This document shows, piece after piece, positions 13,854-21,769 of a stretch of DNA of 64,000 nt. A program made the translations under genes and the position numbers. Origin of the DNA: Candidula unifasciata (Eukaryota > Mollusca > Gastropoda > Stylommatophora > Geomitridae); NCBI GenBank assembly GCA_905116865.2, contig CAJHNH020003179.1, forward strand, positions 1-64,000, read 5' to 3'. Within the stretch, counting starts at the first letter, position 1. Each line of letters opens with the position of its first letter. Below the pieces are notes generated by a model. It was not told the DNA's origin, ran no database searches, and saw only the letters and a list, made by a program, of their open reading frames with translations.

Positions 13854-16800
13854 ACATAATGCAGAAGAATCAAAGTATGCATATTAAGAAAAAAAAACTC
13901 GCACAGTAAAGGGAAAATGTGTAAGGTTGAAGAAGCAGATTGGAAGTTAGAGGAAACAACCTGCAAGTTCGAGGAAAAACACCTGCAAGATAGAGGAAAC
14001 ATCAAGCACAGTAGAGGAAATAACCTGTAAGATAAAGGAAATACCCTGTAAGTTGAAAGAAATACCCTGTAACGTAGAGGAAACACCCTGTAAGGTAGAG
14101 GAAACACCCTGTGAGGTAGATGAAACACCCTGTGAGGTAGATGAAACACATTGTGAGATAAAGGAAACACAGTGCGAGGTAGAGAAACACCCTGTAAGTT
14201 AGAGGAAACAACCTGTGAGGTAGAGAAACACAAGGCAGAGGAAACACCCTGTGACATAGAGGAAACATCCTGTAAGGTAGAGGAAACACCCTGTAAGGTA
14301 GAGGAAAAACCCTTTAAGGTAGAGGAAACACCCAGTACGGTAGAGAAAACACCCAGTACGGTAGAGAAAACACCCAGTACGGTAGAGAAAACACCCAGTA
14401 CGGTAGAGAAAACACCCAGTACGGTAGAGAAAACACCCAGTAAGGTAGAGGAAACACTTTGTAAGGTAGAGGAAACATCTTGTAAGGTAGAGGAAACACT
14501 TTGTAAGGTAGAGGAAACACCTTGTAAGGTAGAGAAAACACCATGCAAGATAGAGGAAACAACCTGTAAGGCTGAGGAAATACCCTGTAAGGTAGAGGAA
14601 ACAACCTGTGAGGTACAAAAAACAATCTGTAAAGTAGAGGAAACACATGATAAAGTCAACACCCTTCAAGACAAAGGAAACATTGCATGTTAAAGGAAAC
14701 CCTCTGTAAACAACCAGAGCTGATTAATGTAGTCATTTTTAATTTTTGACATTACTGCCAACTACTGTCTTTATTATACTACTTTTGTTGCAGGGGGGTC
14801 TGTGAGCCTCAGGATTAAGGGCCACATGGCTAGTGCTGTCGCCATGGGCGGTGCAGATGAAAATTTGATTTTGCCCCCAAAAGAAAAAAAATCCCAAACT
14901 TTACCATGGATTTGAACCCGGGTCTCCTGAAGACAAAAATAATAAATATAGACTTGTTCCAGAACTTTTTTGTGTGTACAGCCCTGTTTTAGGGATCTGG
15001 CTTATCTGTATTGGTCTTCTTCTTTGTACACCGGCTGTAATCTCCAGCAGAAAGTCCTGGTTGTTCTCCCACTTGGACTCTGGCTTTGTGCCAGGGTTTT
15101 GCGTGTATATCAGTTTTACCGACTTATTTGTGTGCATTTGGTTGTTCCTTGCCACTTGGGCAGATGCACTCTGACTTCAAAGGAAGTCCCCAGTTAGTCA
15201 ACTCCTACGACATACTTGTTGGGGAGGCAGTGGGTCTATCCTTTTTTCCCCACAATGGGGCCGGTACTGAGACTGTTTGTTCCTTGCCTTTCATGGCAGT
15301 TTCACTCAGACTTTGAAGAAAATGCCCCTAATTAGTCAAGTCTTAGAACACGCTTGTCAGGGTCTATTAACAAGGGGCCCCAGAACCCATACAGGGAAAT
15401 CTTGTAAAACCTAACATTTAAGTTTACTTTGGTGCGCCAACAGAACATAAAATATTATGCACATATTTTTTTTAAATAAACTGTTGATCACTGTTTCAAG
15501 GCACAGAGTGCACCACTGTTTTAAGGCACAGATTGCATCACTGTTTCAAGGCACAGAGTGTATCACTGTTTCAAGGCACAGAGTGCATCACTGTTTCAAG
15601 GCACAGAGTGCATCACTGTTTCAAGGCACAGAGTGCACCACTATTTCATCACACAGAGTGCACCACTGTTACAAGCCACAGAGTGCATCACTGTTTCAAG
15701 CCACAGAGTGCATCACTGTTTCAAGGCACAGAGTGCACCACTGTTTCATAGCACAGAGTGCACCACTGTTTTAAGGCACAGAGTGCACCACTATTTCATA
15801 GCACAGAGTGCACCACTGTTTTAAGGCACAGAGTGCACCACTGTTTCATGGCACAGAGTGCACCACTGTTTCAAGCCACAGAGTGCATCGCTGTTTCAAG
15901 GCACAGAGTGCACCACTGTTTCAAGGTACAGAGTGCACCACTGTTTCAAGGCACAGAGTGCATTGCTGTTTCATTGCACAGAGTACACCACTGTTTCAAG
16001 CCACAGAGTGCATCACTGTTCCAAGGCATAGAGTGCACCATGTTTCAAGGCACAGAGTGCACCCCTATTTCAAGGCACAGAGTGCAGCCAACATTTCACA
16101 AACTAAAGTTACCCCTCATGAATAAAGTGCTAATGTGAACCATTGTACAAACAATATTTTGTTTAACCTCCTGCCTGTTTGACAAACACCCACACAGGTT
16201 TGCTACAGGTCAAGCTGTTCTGGTCTCATTCCACACTTTGTGTCGCCCAACTTTAAAACAGATCTGAACATGTTTTAAAATATATGCTGTCCCCTTGTGG
16301 GTTCTAGTGCTCAATTTCGAAAAGAGGTGGGGGGGGGGGGGGAATAACAGACACAGTGTTTTTTATTTGTCCTTCCGTTATTCAACACAAGTAACACACA
16401 GGCAAAAGGTACTCTGCTGCATTTAAAAATATCCAGCCAGACTACTTTAGTGTGCTCTAACAAAGTGAAAATTTATAAGACAATATGTGAACAAAGAAGA
16501 CATAAATAATAGATTGCATAACTGATTCATCATCATCATCAATTTCCACTTTTGGCATTAAGCGTTGTGGGGAGGAACAGTGCATTGCTTGATGGGCAGC
16601 AATGGCTACTTCCACTCTGTGTCAGTGCAGAAGATCTTTAATGTCATCAGTTGATCTTCTCCTAGGAGGACCTCTTGCTTTCATATCAGATCTTTTCAAG
16701 TGCGTTGGTAGTTGTTGTGGCTGCATTCTAATGAGATGACCAAACCATCTGATCTTTTGTTTTTCAATAAATTTGATGCACCTTGTTGCTCCCACAGTCT

Positions 16801-19800
16801 GCCTAATATCATTTCTCAGTTTGTCTTAGATGGTTAAACTGGCTGCTTTCCTAGAGAATCTTATCTCTGGCCCAATTTACCGCCTGACGTAGTTTGCTGT
16901 ATATGGTGAAACTACAATATTTGGTGACTTAGTTGAGTTGAGTTGAACTGATGGTACCAGTCACAATCTGGTTATATGTCCATCTTGTTTTTCATTTGAG
17001 TGTAGTGAGCCGGCCAGACCCTCTGGTTACACCCAGGTGCCTCATTCTCTCCAGGAAATAATAATCTTGTTTCTCTACTGATTCCGTTGCTTGTTCCCAA
17101 AGGGCCTTGACCACATCTGCCTTGTCATGTATCAATTCATAACCCAGTGGTGCAGATCCATCCAATCTGTCTGCTTGTTCATTACCCACCACGCCAGCAT
17201 AGCCTGGAGAAAAGATCCAAAGTATGCTCACTACCCGTGACCTTCCCAGTGAAGCTTTGCCACTCTGCTCGAAGCATCCCTGTCTTCACCTTTCTCAGCA
17301 TGCTTTCAGAGTCTGTTACAATTATGACAATTAGGTGACTTATGAAGGTTTTACTGTAGTTGCTGCCTGGCAAGATAAGTAAAGTATTCCTGGCAATAAA
17401 TTATGCAGTTTATTGTTCGTCTTCTCTGTTAAGATTTACAATGAGGAAATATTGCTCTAATAAATTTTATTTTCACACAGACAACCACTGATCCCATGTG
17501 ATGTGACAGAAAGAAGTAGGCAGTGAAATGGGAAACAAACTTGAAGACTTACTTTAAAATCTCCTTTTTGGACAGGTATGTCAGTGTCTGTTCAATAGAA
17601 AAGAAAAAAAAAGAGAAAAAAAATCATATTTTTGTTACGAATAAAAGTAACTTACAAACATTGGCAATATACTAGAAACAATTACTATCAATGTGACATT
17701 TGTATCACTGCAGTTTAAAGGCATTTGAGAACAAATGTCTAAGAAAATAAGGATGAATTCAAAAAGGTGAATAAATAAACAAGAGAATCCAGTAAAAGAA
17801 GAGGATCAGAGATGAATGAGTGACACGGACAATGGAAACAAACAATTAGGAAAATGTATTGTCTCCTGAGGTGTGAAAACCCAGAAGAATAGACTGTATT
17901 ACATGGAAACAAAAGCAATCAAATACAGAGGTTCTGAAGAGCATCTGAATGAAAACAATGTTGCTGAAGAAAATTTAAAAAGAAAGAGCCATATTAAAAA
18001 AAACTATTTAAAAAAAGTCATTACACTCTTATAAAAACCATAATGAAGGGAAAAGTTGGTGGCAAGCAAACAAGAGGCAGATAATGATACAAGTGGGAGA
18101 ATAAGATGAAGAGATGGACGAACAGCAGTCTGAGAGTGTAAATCCGGGGTAAAAAAGACAGTGAGAAAGGTCCTCTACAGCAAACCTTCAGTGTGGAGGC
18201 AGCACCTGACTGAGTAATGCGGAACGGACATGAAGAGAGCTGCAGAAGATGGTAAAAGGTAGGTTGGCTTTATACAGGTTCTGCAGAAGATGGTAAAAGG
18301 TAGGTTGGCTTTATACAGGTTCTGCAGAAGATGGTAAAAGGTAGGTTGGCTTTATACAGGTTCTGCAGAAGATGGTAAAAGGGAGGTTGGCTTTATACAG
18401 GTTCTGCAGAAGATGGTAAAAGGTAGGTCGGCTTTATACAGGTTCTGCACAAGATGGTAAAAGGTAGGTCGGCTTTATACAGGTTCTGCAGAAGATGGTA
18501 AAAGGTAGGTTGGCTTTATACGGGTTGGTTGAGGGTCTATGCACTAATAGAGACAGAATAAAGGAAAAACAATTTTTTTTTTTTTTTTATTAGACCGACA
18601 GATACACACTTTTCTCTACCAAGGACTACAAGTCAGGCCACCTGATTAAAGAGGTTTGAGGTTTTGAACAACAGATCAACATCATAGCACACGGGTAGTA
18701 ACCCATAAGTGTTCCGTTCTTCTTCTAACTCAAGTCTGAAGATGCTCAGCACAGTGCACAGGCTCTGTAGCACCGGCAAGGATCCTGAAATACTTTGGGT
18801 AGATTTTCAACTCCAAATTTAGCCCGGGCAGCCCCATTAGGCTACTCTTTTCGATTTCCAACAGCGAAAGGATTTTTTTTACATGCTCAACAATACACAC
18901 AGGCGTCCGATCTCACTACCCAGAGACATGGGGGAATTACTAGAAGTCCAACTCAACGTGAAAAAAATCCTAGCCCTTACCGGGGATTGAACCCGGAACC
19001 TCTAGCACTCGAGGCGGACACTATGCCTCGAGACCATGCAGCCCCTTCTGATTAATGAGACCAATATCTAAACTGCCCAGCCATAGACCCACTGTCCTAA
19101 CAAGCATGTCATAAAAAGCTACTAATTACAGAATGTTTCCGTCTGCCCGAGAAGTGAAGAACCAAAGCCTGATCTGTAAAATTGTGAAAGCTAAAAAGAA
19201 AAGGAAAATAGTATACATTTTGTTATAAGTGATGTGGATGGCATCCATTCTAAGAAGTTGGCACTAATGATCTATTTTTCTCCTCCTGCTTTTATATCCT
19301 GAAAGGAGTATATACCCTTGACTAGTTCACATCAAAGGCTTGCAGACTTATTCACAATTGTCTGGATTTTTCAGCTAAAGTTTCTTTTACAGAGGAGGTA
19401 ATCTGTCTCATGGTATCCCTCCTTGTTTATCTCTTATGAATACAAAGGACCAAAAACTGCAATACTCAGGATTCCAGGATGTCCAAGCCCTGTCAACAAC
19501 AACAACACCAAAAAACTAATTGCAAATCTTCTTCTACTTCGTGTTCACTGGCTCTAAATTCTGGCAGAAACTTCTAGTTGTTCATCCCTTTTTAATCTTA
19601 TTCCCGAAACTGAGTGTTGTATACAGATCTGTTTTACAGATCTGACTTATTTGTATGCAGACTGCTGGTTCCTTGCCTCCAGACAGATGTACTCGAAGCC
19701 ACCAATTAGTCTAATTTTATGACATGCTTGTGGAGAACGCAGTAGGTCTATTATTGTTTCCCCAAAAATGTGGTCTTGGAACACACAAGAGGACATTGCA

Positions 19801-21769
19801 GATTTGAAGACCAGCACTGCCTTGCTTTCCAAAGTAGCAGAAGTGATCCTGTCATGGATACCTGCTCACTGTGGTATTCCAGAAAATGCAACAGCAGCTG
19901 AGCTAGCAAGAGCTGGGAGTAATCTTGCACAGCCTCATCTGGAAGAGCCACGGAGAAACCAAACAGTCCTAAAGTAGTCCTTGGAAGAAAAGAAAGTAAA
20001 GAAAGCAGAATGGAAACTAAAGATCAACAGTGACAGCATAAACAAACAGGTAAGAATAAACAATTGTAAGGCTTGAGACAGGATACCGCCATCTTACAGT
20101 CCACTTACATAAAACAGATTCTTGAAAATGTACTACAGGACTGCTCAACTACTTGCAGCAGAGGTTGGGAATCCAAAGGCGCTACAATACAAAACAAGTA
20201 CTTCCCCGAGTGGGTTCCTGGGTCCCATTGTGGGGAAAACCACTGCCTCGCCATTAAGCATGTCGTAACAGTCGACTAACTGAAAGCTTCCTTTATAGTC
20301 AGAGTGCATCTTGCTGAGAGGCAAGGAACCAACAGTCTGTATACAAATAAGCAAGATCTGTAAAATGGATGCAAACACAAAACTCAGGTCCTGGAAAAAA
20401 AGCCAGAAATGGATGAACAACCAAGTCTTTCCGCTGGGGTTTATAGCCGGTGCACGCAAACAAGACAAGATAAGCTATGGGAGAACTGGCAGCGACTTTA
20501 AATGAACCATCCTGTTTGGACCCAGACCAGACTGAATGTCAAAAACAGAAGGAGAGGAATAGATCTCTTAAGACACGCGTGTAGTTTACTAACTGCCTTC
20601 TGTCTGTGGTTTAGATGAGTGGTTATTGGTAACGTCTGCAGCTGTAAATAACTCAGTGCTCATTTGCTTGTCTTTCATCGGATATTACTATGCAGCCTAG
20701 ATAGTTACAAACTATAGTAACTAGCTAATTTATCTATACAAATTTGGGTCTGGCAAAATATGCTTGATGTGTAAAAAGTATGAAAAGTCTAAAACACATT
20801 CATCTATAAATAAATACACTGTCTTGTCTACGGTGCTAGCCAAATATTTTATAGACTAAATATCCCACAAGTAATCTTTACTTCTGAAGACACTTTCTAC
20901 ATCAAATTTTACACTTCATCTACCTGGGAACCCAACACTGTGCAAATAAAATGGCTCTCCTGTCAACTACGGCCGGTAGACAACAGTCGACGGCCGGTTA
21001 GTCGGAGTTCTGTCCCCTGGCTGCAGTGCAATTAGGGACTGGAAAGGAGGGAACGAAACAAATGACATAATTACTGTGTGTTGGTGATAGACAGCGTGCA
21101 CTGCCCTGCTATAATCATACGGTAACAGTTTGGGTTAGGGGTAGGGTTAGGGTTTTTTTATTCATGCCGTCTCCAGTCAGGGGACAGAACTCCGACTAAC
21201 CAGCCATCGACTGTTGTCTACCGGCCGTAGTTGACAGGAGAGCCAATAAAATAACTATTTTCAATATATAAATAAAAGTTCATTTAATTTACTCAATTAT
21301 TTAAAAAATAGTATATGCTATTACTACACCTCCTCATAATATAACCCTGCAACAGTGAAGGGTATATTTTATATACAAATACACGCATAGTTGATAAATG
21401 ACTGTATTTATGAGACAAGTTATTTTTTCTAAGTATACCCTGAGAACACAGTTATCGAATTCCTCAGTGGTAAAGGGGATTTACTATTTATTATTATTAT
21501 TGTTTGTGTCAAAATTTCTGAATGGGGTACCGTTGGAAAGAGCGTTTTAATGTGTATCATTCTGTACTGGTTATAAGTTAGAAAGTAAAAAAGTGACTTT
21601 GACCAAAGTACTTATAAAAACTACATTACTAATGTCTACTCTACATCTGTGTTTTACTCATTATTTGTCTGTTTAATTTTATTTGTAACGATAGTAATTA
21701 TGGGGTACGAAATGATACCTGGTAATCGTCAAGTTCTTCTTCGGTGAAAACACTCTGGGAAGCACCCAT
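1750..21769 (-). CDS. CIB1: CIB1-like calcium- and integrin-binding protein, complete 7-exon gene
   Basis: The coding exons, in transcript order, are 21769-21719, 17587-17553, 13587-13488, 11579-11435, 6720-6611, 3845-3757 and 1771-1750. All have GT/AG junctions and they total 552 nt, giving 183 residues; CIB proteins are usually about 183-191. The protein starts MGASQS, a good N-myristoylation signal (Gly2, Ser6). It continues with [10 protein letters not shown], the LAPELV helix region and [13 protein letters not shown], and has two canonical EF-hand loops: [12 protein letters not shown] (residues 111-122, Asp at position 12) and [12 protein letters not shown] (153-164, Glu at position 12). 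It ends APDFVNSFRIRI. CIB proteins are small Ca/Mg switches that bind integrin alpha tails, kinases or channel subunits at membranes. The [12 protein letters not shown] and HVISKAPDF stretches look closer to CIB1 than to CIB2-4, but paralogue assignment needs a tree. Exon joins are inferred from phase and homology, not from transcripts. Confidence 0.93.
1816..2106 (+). mobile_element. tRNA-headed SINE-A, full copy with target duplication
   Basis: A 291-bp element in CIB intron 6. Its head has box A-like (TTAGCGCAGTCGATAATAGG) and box B-like (GGTATTCAAAACC) sequences, then a body shared with copies near 22.2-22.5 kb and 29.4-29.7 kb. It is flanked by a perfect 11-base duplication, ATCTAAATAAT, at 1805-1815 and 2107-2117. 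Confidence 0.85.
2186..2620 (-). mobile_element. SINE-B copy split by a LINE insertion
   Basis: The tail half (GCTGTAAACTCTGG to TTTCCTTGCCT) ends at 2309. The next SINE-B segment (CCTTGCCTATCAGGCAGACG) resumes at 2574, and a LINE 3' fragment lies between them. Confidence 0.7.
2310..2573 (-). mobile_element. 5'-truncated LINE 3' end with AAG tail
   Basis: A 264-bp insertion inside a SINE-B copy, flanked by the 12-base duplication ATTTCCTTGCCT (2298-2309, 2574-2585). The tail is (AAG)n on the minus strand. The interior matches the segment at about 8228-8430 (CACATGGCTGAT, TTTTGTGTAC-TGTGG) and reads as decayed C-terminal zinc-ribbon coding of an I/jockey-like LINE. Confidence 0.75.
2960..3124 (-). 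mobile_element. SINE-B partial copy
   Basis: Head half of SINE-B read in reverse: GTTGGTTTCTTGTCTCTCG, a diverged purine-rich stretch, CAACATGCTTGTTGGAGA and CCCACATGGGG. The AAG-tail half is missing. Confidence 0.65.
3449..3722 (+). mobile_element. SINE-B copy
   Basis: Nearly full length in sense orientation, from GGTTCTGGGGGTCCCATTG through AAGGAACCAACAGTC, AAGCCAGATCTGTAAA and CAGAACGTT to GAACACAAATAAGAAAA. It lies about 35 bases beyond the donor of CIB exon 6. Confidence 0.8.
3757..3845 (-). CDS. CIB1: CIB1-like coding exon 6 (EF-hand 4)
   Basis: Residues 148-176. The exon starts [11 protein letters not shown] and carries the complete fourth EF-hand loop with Glu at position 12. Acceptor AG is at 3847-3846 and donor GTAAGC begins at 3756, leaving a two-base overhang. 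Confidence 0.93.
4144..4808. repeat. 21-bp minisatellite (about 31 units)
   Basis: Tandem array of CAAGTCACTGCCACCAAGTC-like units, mostly 21 bases with shorter 15-base steps, in CIB intron 5 about 300 bases from exon 6. The array reads as Pro-Ser-Pro-Lys-Ser-Leu repeats in one frame. These reading frames come from the repeat and are not genes. Confidence 0.95.
5361..5530 (-). mobile_element. SINE-B variant subfamily copy
   Basis: Shows the SINE-B layout (ttcttcttcttcg tail, CACCGGCTGTGAATTCTGG, CACGGGCAGATGTACTCTG) but with a distinct middle, CTTGGACTTTTGGCTTTTACC, that is shared only with the copy at 40927-41076. Confidence 0.65.
5535..5700 (+). mobile_element. RTE-like LINE C-terminal fragment
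   Basis: Translates as [11 protein letters not shown] followed by [20 protein letters not shown], matching the conserved CESWTL / FE-RCLR-ILGISWRD region after the reverse transcriptase of RTE-type LINEs. It is truncated on both sides. Confidence 0.65.
6070..6262 (-). mobile_element. tRNA-headed SINE-C copy
   Basis: On the minus strand the head reads TGGCCAAATGATTAGAACGC (box A-like) and GGTTTGAATCC (box B). A body rich in GGGGCAAAATAAAATCC follows, ending at an 18-base G run at 6070-6087. A second copy is at 14793-14940. Confidence 0.65.
6325..6585 (+). mobile_element. SINE-B copy
   Basis: Sense-orientation copy in CIB intron 5: GTGGGTCCTGGAACCC head, GGAACCAATAGTCTGCACAC, AAGTCAGATCTGTAAAATGG, CAGAACTTTCTGCCAG and an AACACTAAAAAGAACAAGG tail. 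It is about 25 bases upstream of the exon 5 donor region. Confidence 0.75.
6611..6720 (-). CDS. CIB1: CIB1-like coding exon 5 (EF-hand 3)
   Basis: Residues 112-147. The exon holds most of the third EF-hand ([12 protein letters not shown]) and the helix ending LQQLIDN. The first Asp codon is split over the upstream junction. Acceptor ctcctcag and donor GTAAGC are canonical. Confidence 0.93.
7019..7830 (-). mobile_element. RTE-like LINE reverse transcriptase remnant
   Basis: About 810 bases of decayed RTE-type polymerase in CIB intron 4. Read on the minus strand it shows the catalytic ADD followed by [14 protein letters not shown] (near 7667), then [46 protein letters not shown] and [11 protein letters not shown]. 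Several frameshifts and stops separate these blocks. Confidence 0.7.
7940..8125 (-). mobile_element. SINE-D partial copy
   Basis: Shares GACCAATCAGCAC, TGATCAACACTG and GTCTTTACTTC with the SINE-D copies at 11110 and 13085, in reverse orientation. It is diverged and lacks a clear tRNA-like head. Confidence 0.5.
8130..8245. repeat. CTT/CTC-rich simple repeat
   Basis: A pyrimidine-rich microsatellite of TTC, CTC and CTT units. It probably grew from the AAG tail of the adjacent LINE fragment. Confidence 0.85.
8228..8430 (-). mobile_element. AAG-tailed LINE 3' fragment
   Basis: Same family as the 2310-2573 insertion. Shared blocks include CTTGAAATAAATTATCTATATC, GTGCACATGGCTGATTTGCC and TTTTGTGTACATGTGGCT, with the (AAG)n tail on the minus strand. 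Confidence 0.65.
8628..8800 (-). mobile_element. LINE 3' end with ATG tail
   Basis: A (GAT)n tail on the minus strand precedes CAGCACGTCCTTTACAGAAC and GCACGCCTGAAAG, which recur in diverged form at 29745-29830. Probably a LINE 3' UTR. No coding sequence is left. Confidence 0.45.
9420..10000. repeat. CA-rich microsatellite block
   Basis: About 580 bases of irregular CACACA, CAGACA and CATACA units in CIB intron 4. Long ORFs on both strands here are by-products of this composition. Confidence 0.95.
10015..10200 (+). mobile_element. RTE-like LINE C-terminal fragment
   Basis: Reads [20 protein letters not shown] followed by KWEINGLRK. The same QALKWE-NGL block recurs at about 52750-52790. Confidence 0.5.
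10236..10795. repeat. 16-bp minisatellite (about 34 units)
   Basis: Tandem AGATTGCACAGGTTAG with common variants ending GGATAG or GGTTAT, in CIB intron 4. It is followed by a short (GAT)n run at 10847-10866. Confidence 0.95.
11108..11372 (+). mobile_element. SINE-D copy (tRNA-like head)
   Basis: The head reads GGCGTAGGTGGCTTAGGCG. The body has GGTCGACCTAGCCTAAAATG, GGTACCAGGATGGCTG, GCCGATTGGTCTGTAAAAA and CATATGCCCAAAGAGCC. Related copies lie at 13085-13262 (-), 39520-39740 (+), 61386-61535 (+) and 63500-63665 (-). Confidence 0.7.
11435..11579 (-). CDS. CIB1: CIB1-like coding exon 4
   Basis: Residues 63-110, starting [12 protein letters not shown] and including [16 protein letters not shown] and YAFRIY. 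This is the degenerate second EF-hand region of the family. Acceptor AG is at 11581-11580 and donor GTCAGT begins at 11434. Confidence 0.93.
12158..12433 (+). mobile_element. SINE-B copy
   Basis: Nearly full length: GTTTCTGGGGTCCCACTG, GAGGCAAGGAACCAACATTC, AAGCAAGATCTGTAAAACTG, CAGGTCTTTCCGCCAGGG, TTTACAGCCGATAAAC and an A-rich tail. Confidence 0.8.
13085..13262 (-). mobile_element. SINE-D copy
   Basis: Reverse-orientation copy next to CIB exon 3 in intron 3: GGCATATGGGAAGAGCATCC, ACAGACCAATCAGCACAAGG and GGTACCCATTTTAAGCTGGG. Confidence 0.7.
13488..13587 (-). CDS. CIB1: CIB1-like coding exon 3
   Basis: Residues 30-62, [13 protein letters not shown] through FPELK, the degenerate first EF-hand region. 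Acceptor tttgctttcag and donor GTAAAT flank it. It supplies the third base of codon 29. Confidence 0.9.
13814..13853. repeat. (ACTA)n microsatellite
   Basis: About nine tandem ACTA tetranucleotides immediately before the 21-bp minisatellite of intron 2. Confidence 0.9.
13915..14700. repeat. 21-bp minisatellite (about 36 units)
   Basis: Tandem GTAGAGGAAACACCCTGTAAG units in CIB intron 2, with an internal homogenised block of CCCAGTACGGTAGAGAAAA at 14330-14440. Four long overlapping reading frames across it (up to 270 codons) reflect the 21-base period and have no protein homology. Confidence 0.95.
14793..14940 (-). mobile_element. tRNA-headed SINE-C copy
   Basis: Matches 6070-6262: GGATTAAGGGCCACATGGC, TTTGATTTTGCCCC and, on the minus strand, a box B-like GGGTTCAAATCC. 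Confidence 0.6.
15012..15405 (-). mobile_element. SINE-B copy plus a second partial copy
   Basis: The first copy runs from the TTCTTCTTTG tail side through CAGCAGAAAGTCCTGG and GGCAGATGCACTCTGACTTC to CCACAATGGGGCC (15012-15262). A second head half follows directly (TTGTTCCTTGCCTTTC, CTTAGAACACGCTTGTC, GGGGCCCCAGAACCC; about 15275-15400). Confidence 0.7.
15490..16095. repeat. 25-bp minisatellite (about 24 units)
   Basis: Tandem CACTGTTTCAAGGCACAGAG-TGCAC units with CATAG and CAAGCC variants, in CIB intron 2. Tested as a possible CRISPR-like array and rejected, because there are no unique spacers. Confidence 0.95.
16535..16840 (-). mobile_element. RTE-like LINE 3' end with ATG tail
   Basis: On the minus strand it encodes [20 protein letters not shown], then [18 protein letters not shown] and a stop, then a short 3' UTR ending in (GAT)n at 16535-16547. 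This is the typical C-terminal tail of RTE-type LINEs. Confidence 0.7.
16925..17370 (-). mobile_element. I/jockey-like LINE 3' fragment (RNase H region)
   Basis: Minus-strand frames encode [11 protein letters not shown], a gap, then [17 protein letters not shown] and [13 protein letters not shown]. The GNEQADRLA block is the C-terminal RNase H signature of the LINE family also seen near 53.7, 56.2-58.4 and 63.8 kb. There is a frameshift between the blocks. Confidence 0.75.
17553..17587 (-). CDS. CIB1: CIB1-like coding exon 2
   Basis: A 35-nt exon encoding [11 protein letters not shown] plus two bases. Acceptor attgaacag follows a long pyrimidine tract and donor GTAAGT is strong. Its reading phase fits both neighbours exactly. 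Confidence 0.88.
17990..18190 (+). mobile_element. RTE-like LINE C-terminal remnant
   Basis: Frame-broken sequence resembling the RTE-type C-terminal tail ([15 protein letters not shown] followed by KMKRWT). There is no intact ORF. It lies in CIB intron 1, upstream of the 41-bp minisatellite. Confidence 0.4.
18237..18528. repeat. 41-bp tandem repeat (7 units)
   Basis: Seven near-identical 41-base units starting TTCTGCAGAAGATGGTAAAA and ending GGCTTTATACAGG, in CIB intron 1. Only a few single-base differences between units suggest recent expansion. Confidence 0.95.
18600..19045 (-). mobile_element. tRNA-headed SINE-E, long copy
   Basis: The minus strand starts GGGGCTGCATGGTCTCGAGG (box A region) and has GGTTCCGGGTTCAATCCCCG (box B GGTTCAATCCC), then a roughly 350-base body with GGACGCCTGTGTGTATTG and AGTATTTCAGGATCC. 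Related copies lie at 27420-27775 and, in part, 62835-63010. The head is very tRNA-like but fused to the SINE body, so it is not scored as a tRNA gene. Confidence 0.7.
19060..19185 (+). mobile_element. SINE-B fragment
   Basis: A short diverged segment: CATAGACCCACTGTCC, AACAAGCATGTCATAA, GCCTGATCTGTAAAATTG. Confidence 0.5.
19530..19790 (-). mobile_element. SINE-B copy
   Basis: Reverse copy: TTCTTCTACTTCGTGTTCAC tail side, CTGGCAGAAACTTCTAG, ACAGATCTGACTTATTTG, GTTCCTTGCCTCCAGACAG and a head near TGTGGTCTTGGAACAC. Confidence 0.75.
19790..20170 (+). mobile_element. LINE RNase H fragment, a different family
   Basis: Encodes [18 protein letters not shown] followed by AELARAGS, the standard RNase H IPAHCGI-GNE-AD-LAK motif of I/jockey-type LINEs. 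After a stop come decayed KKAEWKLK and RLRTGY-like remnants. The IPEN where GNE is expected differs from the 53-58 kb family. Confidence 0.65.
20206..20462 (+). mobile_element. SINE-B copy
   Basis: Sense copy: GTGGGTTCCTGGGTCCCATT, AAGCATGTCGTAACAGTCG, GGCAAGGAACCAACAGTCTG, AAGCAAGATCTGTAAAATGG, TCTTTCCGCTGGGGTTTATAG. Confidence 0.8.
20953..21244. mobile_element. Inverted-repeat element (MITE-like), 292 bp, 8-base target duplication
   Basis: The termini are inverted repeats of about 70 bases with only a few mismatches, starting GGCTCTCCTGTCAACTACGG at the left and repeated in reverse complement at the right. They are flanked by a perfect 8-base duplication, AATAAAAT (20945-20952, 21245-21252). 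The interior has no ORF and includes GGGTTAGGGGTAGGGTTAGG at 21133-21152. A GG start with an 8-base duplication fits a Merlin-like or hAT-like non-autonomous DNA transposon. It lies in CIB intron 1. Confidence 0.88.
21719..21769 (-). CDS. CIB1: CIB1-like coding exon 1 (start)
   Basis: Encodes [17 protein letters not shown] and ends CAG|GTATCA. The ATG at 21769 gives the family-typical MG start with Ser at position 6, suited to N-myristoylation, and the EE-LDDYQ helix seen at CIB N-termini. Confidence 0.88.

Noticed and set aside
13850..14693. Long ORFs of 95-270 codons on both strands
   Set aside because: They overlap the 21-base tandem array, where a period divisible by three keeps every frame open. 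The proteins are simple repeats with no homology.
15490..16095. Regular 25-base repeats resembling a CRISPR array
   Set aside because: The units are directly contiguous with no unique spacers, and the host DNA is animal. It is a minisatellite. The same applies to the 16-, 21- and 41-base arrays.
18960..19045. tRNA gene on the minus strand (box A and box B present)
   Set aside because: The head continues into a SINE body that also occurs at 27.4-27.8 kb, so it is a tRNA-derived SINE. The heads at 1816, 6070, 22.4 kb, 25.8 kb and 29.4 kb were treated the same way.
21133..21152. Interstitial telomere repeat
   Set aside because: There are only about three imperfect TTAGGG units, and they lie inside an inverted-repeat element. 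No chromosome-end signal is present.
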